Shown piece after piece: positions 41,991 through 50,364 of a DNA stretch of 64,000 bases. This DNA is from an uncultured Acetatifactor sp. (GTDB lineage Bacteria; Bacillota; Clostridia; Lachnospirales; Lachnospiraceae), in NCBI GenBank assembly GCA_910579755.1, contig CAJTVB010000007.1, forward strand, positions 62,001 to 126,000, in the 5' to 3' direction. Both the position numbers and the translations under genes were made by a program. A model generated the notes under the pieces. It did not search any database. It was given only the letters and a program-made list of their open reading frames with translations, and was not told the origin of the DNA. The stretch's first letter is position 1, and each line of letters starts with the position of its first letter.

Positions 41991-42026
41991 TATGATGCGG
42001 GCCCGGGCTCGGTGGGGAGATATCAA

Positions 42027-43001
42027 ATGAAGATTGTGATTCTGGAAAGAGACAGTGTAGGAAGAGATGTGTCGGTGGACTGTATGCAGGACTTTGGGGA
42101 GGTGACGGTATATCAAAATACCGTGACGCCGGAAGAGGTGCGGGAGCGGGTAAAGGAGGCGGATATTGTCATTGCCAACAAGTCGCCTTTGAACCGGGAG
42201 ACTCTGGAGGGTGCGCCCAATGTGAAGCTGATCTGTGAGTTTGCCACCGGTTATGATAACTGTGATTTGGAGTATTGCCGGGACAGAGGTATTCGGGTGG
42301 CCAACGTGGTGGATTATTCCACCGCCATGGTGGCCCAGCATACCTTTACGCTGGCGCTGGCTTTGAGTCAGAAGCTTTTTTATTATGACGAATATGTGAA
42401 ATCCGGTGCTTACAGCGCTCAGGACCGTTTTTCCAATTTTGATCTTTCGTTTCGTGAGATGGAAGGCAAGACTTGGGGGATCGCCGGCATGGGCAACATC
42501 GGGCGACGAGTGGCGAAAATTGCATCCGCCCTGGGGTGCAGGGTAATATTTCATTCTATCACAGGGAAAAGCACCTGCACTGAATATCCCGGGGTAGACA
42601 AGGGAACACTGCTGGAAGAGAGTGATTTTCTGTCCCTGCATTGTCCGCTCAGTGAGCTTTCCAGAAATTTTATTGATGCGGAAGCTCTGAAGAGGATGAA
42701 AAACACGGCGGTACTGATCAATGTGTCCAGAGGCCCCGTGGTGAATAACAGGGATTTATACCAGGCGTTGGTGGCCGGGGAAATCGCGGCGGCAGGACTG
42801 GATGTGCTGGAGGCGGAGCCGCTGGAGCTCTCCAACCCGCTGAGCAGGTTCAAGGACAGCACCCGTTTGATTATCACACCCCACCAGGCCTGGGCCAGTG
42901 TGGAGGCCCGGACCCGCTGTGTGAGGGAAGCCTATGAAAACATTGCCGCTTATCTTCGGGGAGAAGAGAGAAATGTGGTGAACTCCAGGGCGCTCTCTTG
43001 A
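42027..43001 (+). CDS. D-isomer-specific 2-hydroxyacid dehydrogenase
   Basis: A 324-residue NAD-dependent dehydrogenase. The Rossmann loop is GIAGMGNIGRRVAKIA. The catalytic triad is visible: Arg in INVSRGPVVN, Glu in GLDVLEAEP and His in ITPHQAW. The N-terminal substrate domain contains IANKSPLNRETL and CEFATGYDNCDL. The substrate cannot be fixed (glycerate, hydroxypyruvate or a sugar acid). I chose ATG 42027, preceded by GGGGAG; GTG 42012 is also in frame. Linkage to GH127 hints at sugar-acid metabolism. Confidence 0.9.
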   Translation: MKIVILERDSVGRDVSVDCMQDFGEVTVYQNTVTPEEVRERVKEADIVIANKSPLNRETLEGAPNVKLICEFATGYDNCDLEYCRDRGIRVANVVDYSTAMVAQHTFTLALALSQKLFYYDEYVKSGAYSAQDRFSNFDLSFREMEGKTWGIAGMGNIGRRVAKIASALGCRVIFHSITGKSTCTEYPGVDKGTLLEESDFLSLHCPLSELSRNFIDAEALKRMKNTAVLINVSRGPVVNNRDLYQALVAGEIAAAGLDVLEAEPLELSNPLSRFKDSTRLIITPHQAWASVEARTRCVREAYENIAAYLRGEERNVVNSRALS

Positions 43002-43072
43002 CAAGGGTTCGGATTCATAGTAAGGTGATGATGTTGCCGGGATCTCCAAGAGGCCCGGAAGGGAGAATGCAA

Positions 43073-43540
43073 ATGACAAAAAAACTGAAGGAGCTTTATA
43101 TCAGGTACGAGGAGATCATCGTGTATCTCATTGTGGGCGTGATGACTACCATTGTGGCCTGGGCCGCTAAATTTCTGGCCAATGCCATATTTTTTGACAA
43201 TACCATGTATCCCACATCTGCGGAGAATCTGATTCTCAGCACCGTCAACTGGACGGCAGGCGTCATCTTTGCTTATTTTGCAAACAGAAGATTTGTGTTT
43301 AAAAGCCGCGAGCCCATGGCAAAGGAGGCTCCCAAGTTTGTCCTTTCCCGAGTGTCCACCTGGATTTTGGACATTGTGGTGATGCAGGTGTTCACCCTCC
43401 TGAATGTGCATCTGATGGTGGGCACGATTGTGTCGGCAGTGCTGGTGACCGTAGCCAATTATGTGTTCAGCAAGCTGTTTGTATTTAATCAAAAATCCGC
43501 AAAGAAGGCAGAAGATAAGGGAAATAATCACATCACCTGA
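43073..43540 (+). CDS. GtrA family membrane protein
   Basis: A 155-residue protein with four membrane helices and the GtrA pattern (YLIVGVMTTIVAWAAKF, WTAGVIFAYFANRRFVF, ANYVFSKLFVF). GtrA proteins are thought to help move polyprenyl-linked sugars across the membrane in surface-glycan synthesis. I chose ATG 43073 because GGGAG lies 7 bp upstream; ATG 43067 is in frame. Its 3' end overlaps the convergent ABC permease gene by 13 bp, and no terminator is seen between them. Confidence 0.9.
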   Translation: MTKKLKELYIRYEEIIVYLIVGVMTTIVAWAAKFLANAIFFDNTMYPTSAENLILSTVNWTAGVIFAYFANRRFVFKSREPMAKEAPKFVLSRVSTWILDIVVMQVFTLLNVHLMVGTIVSAVLVTVANYVFSKLFVFNQKSAKKAEDKGNNHIT

Positions 43541-44658
43541 TGCCTGGCGAAGGCCCTTTTTGACCACAGAATTCCCATAAGTCCCGTCGTCAAACCCAAG
43601 GGAAGAACCAGCCACATTACATTCAGACCCCAATTCCCCAGATAGATTTTGTCAAAGGAAAACAGAAGGTTAATCTGCATCTGATTGATGGGAAGCAGGC
43701 TGCCTGCAAGATGCAGGATAATGGGCAGTTTGTGCCAGGGAATGAACATGGGGGCTGTAAAGAGCACGAAGGAGATCACCAGGGAAGAAAAGGAGTTTTT
43801 GGCCAGAGCCGACACCACCAGCAGCAGAGCTGTCAACACTGCCGCCGCGCCCAGCAGGAGCAGGCAGGTAAAGCCAAATGCCTGGGCCCAGGAGAGCACA
43901 TAGGGAGTGCTTAGCAGCAGTCCCATTTCTCCCAGCTGAACGGAGGATTCAAAGCCAACCATGCCGTGGGACGCCAGGAGTACAAAAAAGAAGACAGCAA
44001 TGAGAAGCAGAGAGCCGCCCAGGGAGACAATAAAGGCCGCAGCCGCTTTGGCCAGGGGGGCCTTCCGCCGGCCCTGACAGCCCGTGAGGATCAGGGCATC
44101 CATGTGCCGGTCATATTCCCCGCAAAACAGAGGGCTCAGCAGGATCACCAGCACACAGCCCCATGACAAAAAGCAGTAAACCATGGCATAAAGGGTGCCT
44201 TCCCAGCCGGCGGAATAGCCCAGGATCAGATCAGGAGCGATCTGGCCGTAAATATCCTCAATAGCAGAGCCGTTCCATTCCCCTGCCATAGTGGTAAAGC
44301 CATGTTGGGAAAAGGTGTCATAGAGCAGATTATGGGTATAATGTCCCTGGCGCTCCGGATCCAATCCGCTCTCCTCCAGCATCTCCTCCGAAAAGAGATA
44401 GGTATTCAGAATTTCCTTTACTGTTTCCGTGGTCAGGGGCCCTGCGTAGCGGGCGGCGATTTCCTGGTTCCTCTTTATGGCGGCAAAGTCCAGGGTATTT
44501 TCTCTGCGTCCGTTTACGTCCGCCTGTATGGCGGCGTAGCCCGGAGCCACCAAGCGCCATTCCATGACTCCCACAAACAGCAGTATGCTGGCCAGGCCGG
44601 CCCATGCAAGGGGCTTGTGCAACAGCTTATATATTTCATATCTGATCATTTCTTTCAT
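43528..44658 (-). CDS. ABC transporter permease
   Basis: A 376-residue ABC-2-like permease with an N-terminal helix (LAWAGLASILLFVGVMEWRL), a large outside domain of about 120 residues, then five or so helices (YCFLSWGCVLVILLSPLF, FIVSLGGSLLLIAVFFFVLL, GFTCLLLLGAAAVLTALLLVVSAL). It follows its ATPase gene with a 72-bp gap. It is the last gene of the sigma factor-membrane protein-ATPase-permease operon. Envelope-stress-controlled exporters have this plan; the substrate is unknown. Confidence 0.82.
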   Translation of the reverse strand: MKEMIRYEIYKLLHKPLAWAGLASILLFVGVMEWRLVAPGYAAIQADVNGRRENTLDFAAIKRNQEIAARYAGPLTTETVKEILNTYLFSEEMLEESGLDPERQGHYTHNLLYDTFSQHGFTTMAGEWNGSAIEDIYGQIAPDLILGYSAGWEGTLYAMVYCFLSWGCVLVILLSPLFCGEYDRHMDALILTGCQGRRKAPLAKAAAAFIVSLGGSLLLIAVFFFVLLASHGMVGFESSVQLGEMGLLLSTPYVLSWAQAFGFTCLLLLGAAAVLTALLLVVSALAKNSFSSLVISFVLFTAPMFIPWHKLPIILHLAGSLLPINQMQINLLFSFDKIYLGNWGLNVMWLVLPLGLTTGLMGILWSKRAFARHQVM

Positions 44659-44730
44659 TTGATAATATTTCCTTCCTTTAAAATTATAATGATGCAGAGA
44701 CCTTTCGGATATTTATGTTGGTTTGGCCTG

Positions 44731-45618
44731 TTATTCTGCGCTATGGGCGGATGGGGCCTCTTCACTGAAATAATACAAGTAGAGATCTTCCAGGTTGGGA
44801 GCAGCGGAAACAGCGGATTCCAGAGGCTTTTCATCGCTTATGATGCGAAGCAGGGTTTGATCCCCCTCGGAACGGAGATTGCCGATATTGAACCGTTCCA
44901 TCAACCTGGGCACCGTCGTGCTTGGAACCATACATTCCCATATCTTTCCGTCGATGCTGTGAATAATCTCATGGGGCCGGCCCTCATGAATGAATTTTCC
45001 TTTTTTCATCACAAGGATAGTTCCGGCAATGTATTCCACATCGGAAACAATATGTGTGGATAACAATACGATTTTATTTTGGGAAAAGGTACTGATCAGG
45101 TTCCGGAAGCGTACTCGCTCCTTGGGATCCAGCCCTGCGGTGGGTTCGTCAAGAATCAGGACTCTTGGGTCATTCAGCATGGCCTGGGCGATTCCCAGCC
45201 GCTGTTTCATGCCGCCGGAAAAGGTTTTGATCTTTCGGTCCTTTACCCGGATCAGATCTACTTCCTCCAGAAGCGCCAGCGCCCGGTCCTTTGCAAAGCC
45301 CCGGGACAATCCCTTGATAGAGGCCATGTACATTAGAAACCGGAAGGCGGTGAAATCCGGATAATATCCGAAATCCTGCGGAAGGTACCCCAGCAGGGTG
45401 CGGTATCGGTCTCCCATTTCCCGGATGGGCATTCCGTCATAGCTCACTGAGCCGGCGGTGGGAGACTGGATATCGCAGAGAAGCCGCATCAGGGTGGTCT
45501 TTCCTGCACCGTTGGCGCCCAGCAGTCCATAGACGCCGCAGGTAAGTGTGACGTTTAAACCGTTTACGGCGATGTTGGCGCCGTACTGTTTGGTGAGATT
45601 TTCTATCCGAAGTTCCAT
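44731..45618 (-). CDS. ABC transporter ATP-binding protein
   Basis: A 295-residue ATPase with Walker A GANGAGKTT, Q-loop GYLPQDFG, signature FSGGMKQRLGIA, Walker B VLILDEP and the switch His in LLSTHIVSD. A C-terminal extension of about 80 residues follows the core, as in bacitracin/lantibiotic-type exporters (BcrA-like). It starts inside the preceding membrane-protein gene (16-bp overlap), so translation is coupled; its permease partner follows. Confidence 0.93.
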   Translation of the reverse strand: MELRIENLTKQYGANIAVNGLNVTLTCGVYGLLGANGAGKTTLMRLLCDIQSPTAGSVSYDGMPIREMGDRYRTLLGYLPQDFGYYPDFTAFRFLMYMASIKGLSRGFAKDRALALLEEVDLIRVKDRKIKTFSGGMKQRLGIAQAMLNDPRVLILDEPTAGLDPKERVRFRNLISTFSQNKIVLLSTHIVSDVEYIAGTILVMKKGKFIHEGRPHEIIHSIDGKIWECMVPSTTVPRLMERFNIGNLRSEGDQTLLRIISDEKPLESAVSAAPNLEDLYLYYFSEEAPSAHSAE

Positions 45619-46406
45619 GCGTTGTTTTCCTTTCTGCTATCGGTGTTTTCATAATATTTTTTTGTGCAAAGCCGGAAGGCGCCTGCCAGAAACAGAACCA
45701 GCGCTCCAAGGGTGCCCCACAAAGTAACCTGGATCAGCGGCCCCCTGTCCAGCCGCAGGATCAGCGACTGCAGTGCGGCCAGGAGAATGGACCAGGCAGA
45801 TCCCATGGACAGGCATGCGGCCAGCAGGGCAGATCCTCCGTATCGGTTTCCAAAATGCTGCAGCATCCAGAGGCACAGTGCGGAGGACAGAAAAAAAGGA
45901 AGCAATGTGTACAGGGCAAACTGCCAAAGAAAACCGCCTGCCATGCAGAAGGCTGCCGCAGATGCGCCAAGTACAATGACATCCGTACCGCTTAAGACGC
46001 ATAGCCGCAGGAAAAAAAGCCGGGGCAGGTTATAGCGGCATGCCGCTTCCATTTCCCACATGTTGCTGCGGAAGCTTTTGGAAAGCTCATACAGCAGTAT
46101 CAATGTGAGGCAGGGAGCCAGGGCCGTTATGCAAGGGGTAACATAGATAAGCATTCCCATATACGCATAATGGAACAGCAGGGCCACAAATCCGGCCTGC
46201 AATAACCAGATCCAGGGCGTAAAATAGGATATGACGGACAATAGTTCCTCAAAGAACCGGGGCTGGTCCAGGAAGTCCGTTTTCAGGGCCTGTGCAGTCA
46301 AAAGATCGATTTGGGAACGCCTGTGCGCAGGATTTAATTCGGGGGGACGGCTGCGAAGCATCAGAAGGCGGAGCTGCTCCTGGGAAAGCTTTTCTCGTTT
46401 TTTCAT
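45603..46406 (-). CDS. Membrane protein of unknown function between ECF sigma factor and ABC genes
   Basis: A 267-residue protein: a basic cytoplasmic N-terminus of about 60 residues (LSQEQLRLLMLRSRPPELN), then roughly six membrane helices (WIWLLQAGFVALLFHYAYMGMLIYV to LGALVLFLAGAFRLC). Its place after an ECF sigma gene is where an anti-sigma factor is often found, and its cytoplasmic N-terminus could bind the sigma factor, but no zinc-finger or ASD motif is seen. It may equally be a second permease subunit. Confidence 0.7.
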   Translation of the reverse strand: MKKREKLSQEQLRLLMLRSRPPELNPAHRRSQIDLLTAQALKTDFLDQPRFFEELLSVISYFTPWIWLLQAGFVALLFHYAYMGMLIYVTPCITALAPCLTLILLYELSKSFRSNMWEMEAACRYNLPRLFFLRLCVLSGTDVIVLGASAAAFCMAGGFLWQFALYTLLPFFLSSALCLWMLQHFGNRYGGSALLAACLSMGSAWSILLAALQSLILRLDRGPLIQVTLWGTLGALVLFLAGAFRLCTKKYYENTDSRKENNAWNFG

Positions 46407-46485
46407 GTAGATTTTTCCTTTCCGTCCGCATCAGCGGACTTTTTTCCGTTGAGAGCAGAAGCTTTAGGGTAACGGGCTGCCTGCA

Positions 46486-47076
46486 CTATAATAACTGAAG
46501 GTTTTCGTAATATTTTTGGAGGCTTTGGATTCCGGTGCGGAGTCTTGTTTTTACGGTGGACAGGGGAGCGCCTGTAATGCGCGCGATCTCCCGCTGCTTA
46601 TATCCGTAGTAAAAATAGAGTACCACTGTCTCCCGCTGGGTTTCCGGCAGCCGGTTCAGACCTTCTTGAATTAAAAGGGCGGTTTCCACCCGGTTTTCAG
46701 GAGAAGAATGATACAGTGACGACTCAGAGGCCCGGGCGGGGGAGGCCGCGGACTCCGGTATGGATGCGGCTTCCCGGTGTTGTTCCGATAATTCTTCATA
46801 GGAATAATTGTTTGGCCGGTTTTTCCGGAAATAATCCCGGCAGGCATTTAACGCAATCCGAAGCAGCCAGGCCTTGAATTTTCCCTGTTCCGTATAGCTG
46901 TCCAGAAAGCGGAGCAGATGAAAGAAGGTGTCCTGGGTACAGTCCCAGGCTGCCTGTTCGTTTCCGGTCTGATAGTAACAGTAGCGGAAAACATCATCAT
47001 AATACCGATCTGCCAGCTGACCGAACAGGGCTTTATCGCCCTGCCGGATGCGTTGTATCATTTCGTTGTCCTGCAA
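46486..47076 (-). CDS. ECF-type RNA polymerase sigma factor
   Basis: A 196-residue sigma-70 family protein with region 2 (YYDDVFRYCYYQTGNEQAAWDCTQDTF, with FKAWLLRIALNACRDYFRK) and region 4 (RLPETQRETVVLYFYYGYKQREIARI, STVKTRLRTG), linked by a Ser/Ala/Glu-rich spacer. The start is TTG at 47076 with GGAGG 5 bp upstream on its strand. It heads an operon with a membrane protein and an ABC exporter, which suggests control of that exporter under envelope stress. No classic zinc-finger anti-sigma gene is adjacent. Confidence 0.93.
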   Translation of the reverse strand: MQDNEMIQRIRQGDKALFGQLADRYYDDVFRYCYYQTGNEQAAWDCTQDTFFHLLRFLDSYTEQGKFKAWLLRIALNACRDYFRKNRPNNYSYEELSEQHREAASIPESAASPARASESSLYHSSPENRVETALLIQEGLNRLPETQRETVVLYFYYGYKQREIARITGAPLSTVKTRLRTGIQSLQKYYENLQLL

Positions 47077-47226
47077 GCTGCCTCCTTTCCCGGAAACAGG
47101 TTTTTGATACGTGTCCGTGTAAGCTTACATATTGGAAACGCAGAATTTGAGAAAAAGGTTTGAGTTAATTGATATTTTATCAGAAGATGGGGACGGGAAA
47201 TATAAAATTGTAATTATGGACAATTT

Positions 47227-48162
47227 TTATTGGGTTTCCAGAGCTTTAAACAGCATAAAGCGCAGATGACGGATGTTTTGCCGGGCAAAAACCTCATCCA
47301 GCGCCTGCAGACGAAGATGCATCCAAAGGCGGCGTTCTTTGGGACTTTTATGGCGGGCCGCTTTCTCATACCATTGCAGGAGCCGGATCAGCAGAAGATC
47401 CAGCCGCTCTCCGGTGCGCAGAGTGTGGGCTTCCTGCAGGGGCAGGTAGCCGAAAGCTGAAAGCATCTGATTGATAAAGTCCAGACGGATGTCCGGCATG
47501 CACAAAATAAACAGGTGCCTGATCATGGTCCTGCGGGGAACGACACCCAGGAGCATTAAATTTCGGTTTAGCTCGGAGTCATAGTTGATGCTGGTAATAT
47601 GCTTTGTCAGATAGCTTTTCTGCCGGGAATATTTTGGACAGACGTATTGCAGGGCATCCGTATAATAGAGGTGCCGAAAATTGTGCCGCAGGGCATCCTG
47701 CGGGATATTCAGAAGCTCCAGGCGCTTTTGAGGAATGCGGGCCAGGTAACGATCCACCAGCAGCTCCATCTGAGAACGCCTTTCCTGATAGTCCGCCTGA
47801 AGACGGTCCGATTCAGTAGAAAAAACGCTGTCACAGCTGTCAAAATAACCCTGCATTAAATACCGCAGCTCTTTTTCTCCCAGGCCCAGTCCCTGCCCAA
47901 GCATTCTGCACTGGGAATAATTTGCGGGAAGATGCCGGCCTGTCCGCCAGTACCGGATCTTGAGAAGGTCCGCTTCTTTTTGGGGAGTACAATTGTATAT
48001 TCGTTCATAGAGACGAATATCCGCCGCACTTTTGCTGGAGATTCCCTCCTGCCGCATAAACTGCCCGTATTGCTTCTTCAGCCATGCAAGCTCCGGACGT
48101 TCCTGAAATTGGGAGTCCAGGGTCTCCGCAGCCAGTGCCTCCATTTCTTTTCGAATTTCCAT
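47227..48162 (-). CDS. Uncharacterised protein, all-helical, Arg/Leu-rich
   Basis: A protein of about 311 residues without membrane segments, rich in Arg, Leu and Gln. Recognisable stretches are YERIYNCTPQKEADLLKIRYWRTGRHLP and QCRMLGQGLGLGEKELRYLMQGY, which could be an N-terminal HTH-like module. I do not recognise the family. ATG 48162 follows GGGGG with a good gap; an in-frame ATG at 48240 lies inside a large hairpin and is unlikely. It follows the sigma-ectodomain fusion on the same strand after 165 bp of structured sequence, so it may be cotranscribed and could regulate that system. Confidence 0.62.
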   Translation of the reverse strand: MEIRKEMEALAAETLDSQFQERPELAWLKKQYGQFMRQEGISSKSAADIRLYERIYNCTPQKEADLLKIRYWRTGRHLPANYSQCRMLGQGLGLGEKELRYLMQGYFDSCDSVFSTESDRLQADYQERRSQMELLVDRYLARIPQKRLELLNIPQDALRHNFRHLYYTDALQYVCPKYSRQKSYLTKHITSINYDSELNRNLMLLGVVPRRTMIRHLFILCMPDIRLDFINQMLSAFGYLPLQEAHTLRTGERLDLLLIRLLQWYEKAARHKSPKERRLWMHLRLQALDEVFARQNIRHLRFMLFKALETQ

Positions 48163-48175
48163 TTTTCCCCCTGCC

Positions 48176-48280
48176 GCGCTTCGCGCTTGAAATCTGCTTC
48201 GCAGTTTTGATTCTTTCGTTATCATGTCAGGTGAAATCAAATGTCTGCTTCGCAGCCGCTTGATTTCCTGCTGACATGAT
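48176..48280 (-). promoter_or_regulatory. Hairpin-rich intercistronic leader (GCGAAGC mini-hairpins)
   Basis: A long hairpin spans 48221-48280: 10 bp at the base, a small internal loop, 8 bp, then a further imperfect stem ending in CTGC-TTC-GCAG at its tip. Two smaller hairpins follow toward the gene: CTGC-TTC-GCAG (48194-48204) and GCGC-TTC-GCGC (48176-48186). On the coding (minus) strand all three tips read GCGAAGC, a sequence known for exceptional mini-hairpin stability. No T-run follows. It could stabilise mRNA, differentially process the sigma-fusion transcript, or hide the downstream ribosome site. Confidence 0.65.
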
Positions 48281-48327
48281 ATGATTCGCGGTGGTGGGGC
48301 GGCAGGGGACAGGGGGGTTTCAATTTT

Positions 48328-50163
48328 TTATTTTTCTTCTTCGGTCACATGGAGGGTCAGTGAGAAGGAATGGTTCCAGCGGTAGGTGATAAGGCTCCGT
48401 GCATCGCTGAAAATTTCCACGGGGCTCTTTTCGTAGCCCTCCGGAAGTTGAAAGTGTTTTCCAAGATAGCTTTTTTGGGATCCTGATATTTTATAAAGAG
48501 ATCCGTATATACCGTAATGTGGTTGTCCGTCGCTTTCCGTGGTTACATGCGCACAGGGAGTAAAGCTTGTAAAGATTCTGTCGGTATCTTCTGTTTCCAC
48601 ATCAAAGAGAAGAAAACGCTGAAGGTGTTCGTTGCCTTCTCCGAAAGGCTCAAAGTCTGTTCCTTCCGGTACTTCGGAAGTGTAGGATGTAATAGTGAGG
48701 ACGCTTCCGGGAATTTCCAGGCGCAGTCCAATATGGGGATCATCATCCGAAACAGTGAGAAAAAAATCCTCCGGAACAGGGGCGGTCTGGTAGACATACG
48801 GAATCTCCAGGACATATTCCCCGGCCTGTGCCGGACCGAAATCCCATCGGTAGAAAGCGTGGCTGCTGTAGGGAGAATAGAAAAGGCATGTCCCTGTCAG
48901 CACGTTTCCGTCAGGCCCCACAGCCCGGATATCTTCCCTGGGTCCTCCGATTGTTTCGTCGTGACATCGGATCAGTCCGGGCTCTATTTTGTACATACCG
49001 CAGTTCAGGGGATAGATTTCCACATACAGCCGCCCGTTTTCCAGGCTGGGAATTGCCAGCACACCGCCCTGATCCGTTAGTTCATAGCTGTATTCTTCCA
49101 GAGGCTCCTCTTTGATCGGCGAAAATACAAAGGGAAGCTCTATGTCCGAAAACTTCAGAGTCATTGGCACAGGATCGTTTCCCCACGGAATCGGATCCAT
49201 GGGTTCAAATATGATTTCAATCTTTTTGCGGCTCATGTCGTCCATATCTTCCATGCTGGCAGGGCCTGTGGAAACAAGATATAGTTCAGAATAAACGGTC
49301 CCATCCTCCAAAATGAGACAGGGATCATAGATCGTGGGCTCCGTCCTGAATGTTTCGTCCTGAATGTCGTCGCCGCGGACGTAAGTCTTATACCGCGGAT
49401 CTTTTAATTCCATAATCACAGTCAGAACCAGGGTATCCTCCGACATTACAGCGTTGGTGAGCTGTGTGAAAGCTTCTTCACCCTCCGCAGCCACCGTTTC
49501 CTCCAGCACATAGAAGGGTATGGTGCCGCTTTTGTTGACCCCATAGCCCGGAATGACGCCGAAATGCTGTAATATTGCATAAGCACATGCAATCAGGCCC
49601 GCCGCCAAGAGCAGAATCAAAACGGTCAGCAGCAGGAGCCGCATTTTTGCAAGACTTCGCTGATGCCGCTTTTTTACGGTCTCGTAGGGCAGATTCATAG
49701 AAGCGGCAATCTCCTGCACGGACATGCCGTTGTAATAGTGCAGGCGGATGATTTCCGCATCCTCCGGCTTCAGCGTATTGATGGCCTGCTCCAGATCCAG
49801 CCGGTCTTCCGTCTGCAGGTAATCGTTTTTGGAATCAATGCAGTTTTCGGACAGCTCCCGGGACTCATGCCGCCTGTTTTTTCGGTAAAGGCTCACAGCC
49901 CGGTTTCTGGCAATTCCTCCTAAAAATACAGCCAGGCTTCCTCTGCCGCTGTCATACCGATTTCTGTGAAGAAAAAGCTCAAGGAAGGTGTCGTTGACAC
50001 ATTCCTTGATATCCTCGGGGTTTGACAGGTACTGACCGGCCACTGTCCAGATCAGGCCCGTGTAGTGCTCTATTGCCATTGCCATGCCCCTTTGAGGGTC
50101 TCTTTCCAGAAGTCTCAGAATTTCCGATTCCTGTTTTTTACGCTGTTCTTCCGCCTGGTTCAT
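48328..50163 (-). CDS. Membrane-tethered ECF sigma factor: sigma domain, TM helix, large ectodomain
   Basis: A 611-residue single chain. Residues about 25-95 are sigma region 2 (YTGLIWTVAGQYLSNPEDIKECVNDTF, FLGGIARNRAVSLYRK); residues about 125-173 are region 4 (LKPEDAEIIRLHYYNG, PYETVKKRHQRSL). One membrane helix covers residues 175-198. Residues 199-611 form an outward beta-rich domain reminiscent of the DUF4179-type ectodomains of Firmicutes anti-sigma proteins. The frame is continuous, so the fusion is not a missed stop. The sigma part would be held at the membrane until cleaved. It is transcribed divergently from the 50365 gene across a palindrome. Confidence 0.88.
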   Translation of the reverse strand: MNQAEEQRKKQESEILRLLERDPQRGMAMAIEHYTGLIWTVAGQYLSNPEDIKECVNDTFLELFLHRNRYDSGRGSLAVFLGGIARNRAVSLYRKNRRHESRELSENCIDSKNDYLQTEDRLDLEQAINTLKPEDAEIIRLHYYNGMSVQEIAASMNLPYETVKKRHQRSLAKMRLLLLTVLILLLAAGLIACAYAILQHFGVIPGYGVNKSGTIPFYVLEETVAAEGEEAFTQLTNAVMSEDTLVLTVIMELKDPRYKTYVRGDDIQDETFRTEPTIYDPCLILEDGTVYSELYLVSTGPASMEDMDDMSRKKIEIIFEPMDPIPWGNDPVPMTLKFSDIELPFVFSPIKEEPLEEYSYELTDQGGVLAIPSLENGRLYVEIYPLNCGMYKIEPGLIRCHDETIGGPREDIRAVGPDGNVLTGTCLFYSPYSSHAFYRWDFGPAQAGEYVLEIPYVYQTAPVPEDFFLTVSDDDPHIGLRLEIPGSVLTITSYTSEVPEGTDFEPFGEGNEHLQRFLLFDVETEDTDRIFTSFTPCAHVTTESDGQPHYGIYGSLYKISGSQKSYLGKHFQLPEGYEKSPVEIFSDARSLITYRWNHSFSLTLHVTEEEK

Positions 50164-50211
50164 CTTGATGCCTTTCTGCTCTTCGCTTTTTCGTTGTTGT
50201 TCGCTCTTTTT

Positions 50212-50239
50212 ATTATAGTATGTTAAATTCTACTTGCAA
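50212..50239 (-). promoter_or_regulatory. Promoter of the sigma-ectodomain fusion gene
   Basis: On the minus strand TTGCAA (50234-50239) and TATAAT (50212-50217) are 16 bp apart, about 50 bp before the ATG. Its upstream side adjoins the 50247-50282 palindrome. Confidence 0.75.
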
Positions 50240-50246
50240 CCAGGTA

Positions 50247-50282
50247 AACTTTAACAAGTGCTCGAAAATAAATGTTAAAGTT
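50247..50282. promoter_or_regulatory. Palindromic operator candidate between divergent genes
   Basis: AACTTTAACA (50247-50256) and TGTTAAAGTT (50273-50282) are exact complements separated by 16 bp; a third TGTTAAA lies at 50221-50227. The repeats sit immediately upstream of the sigma-fusion promoter and before the Sel1-like gene, a typical position for a shared operator. The binding protein is unknown. Confidence 0.6.
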
Positions 50283-50364
50283 CACATTGTTGCCGAAGTC
50301 CTGCGGAAGTACTAGAATGGAAAAAATTCAGCTGCAGTCAGGCGAAACAAAGGAGGAAAGCGGA

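Noticed and set aside
48295..48320. Possible G-quadruplex (three G-runs of 4-6)
   Set aside because: Only three runs of three or more G, so a standard four-run motif is not met.
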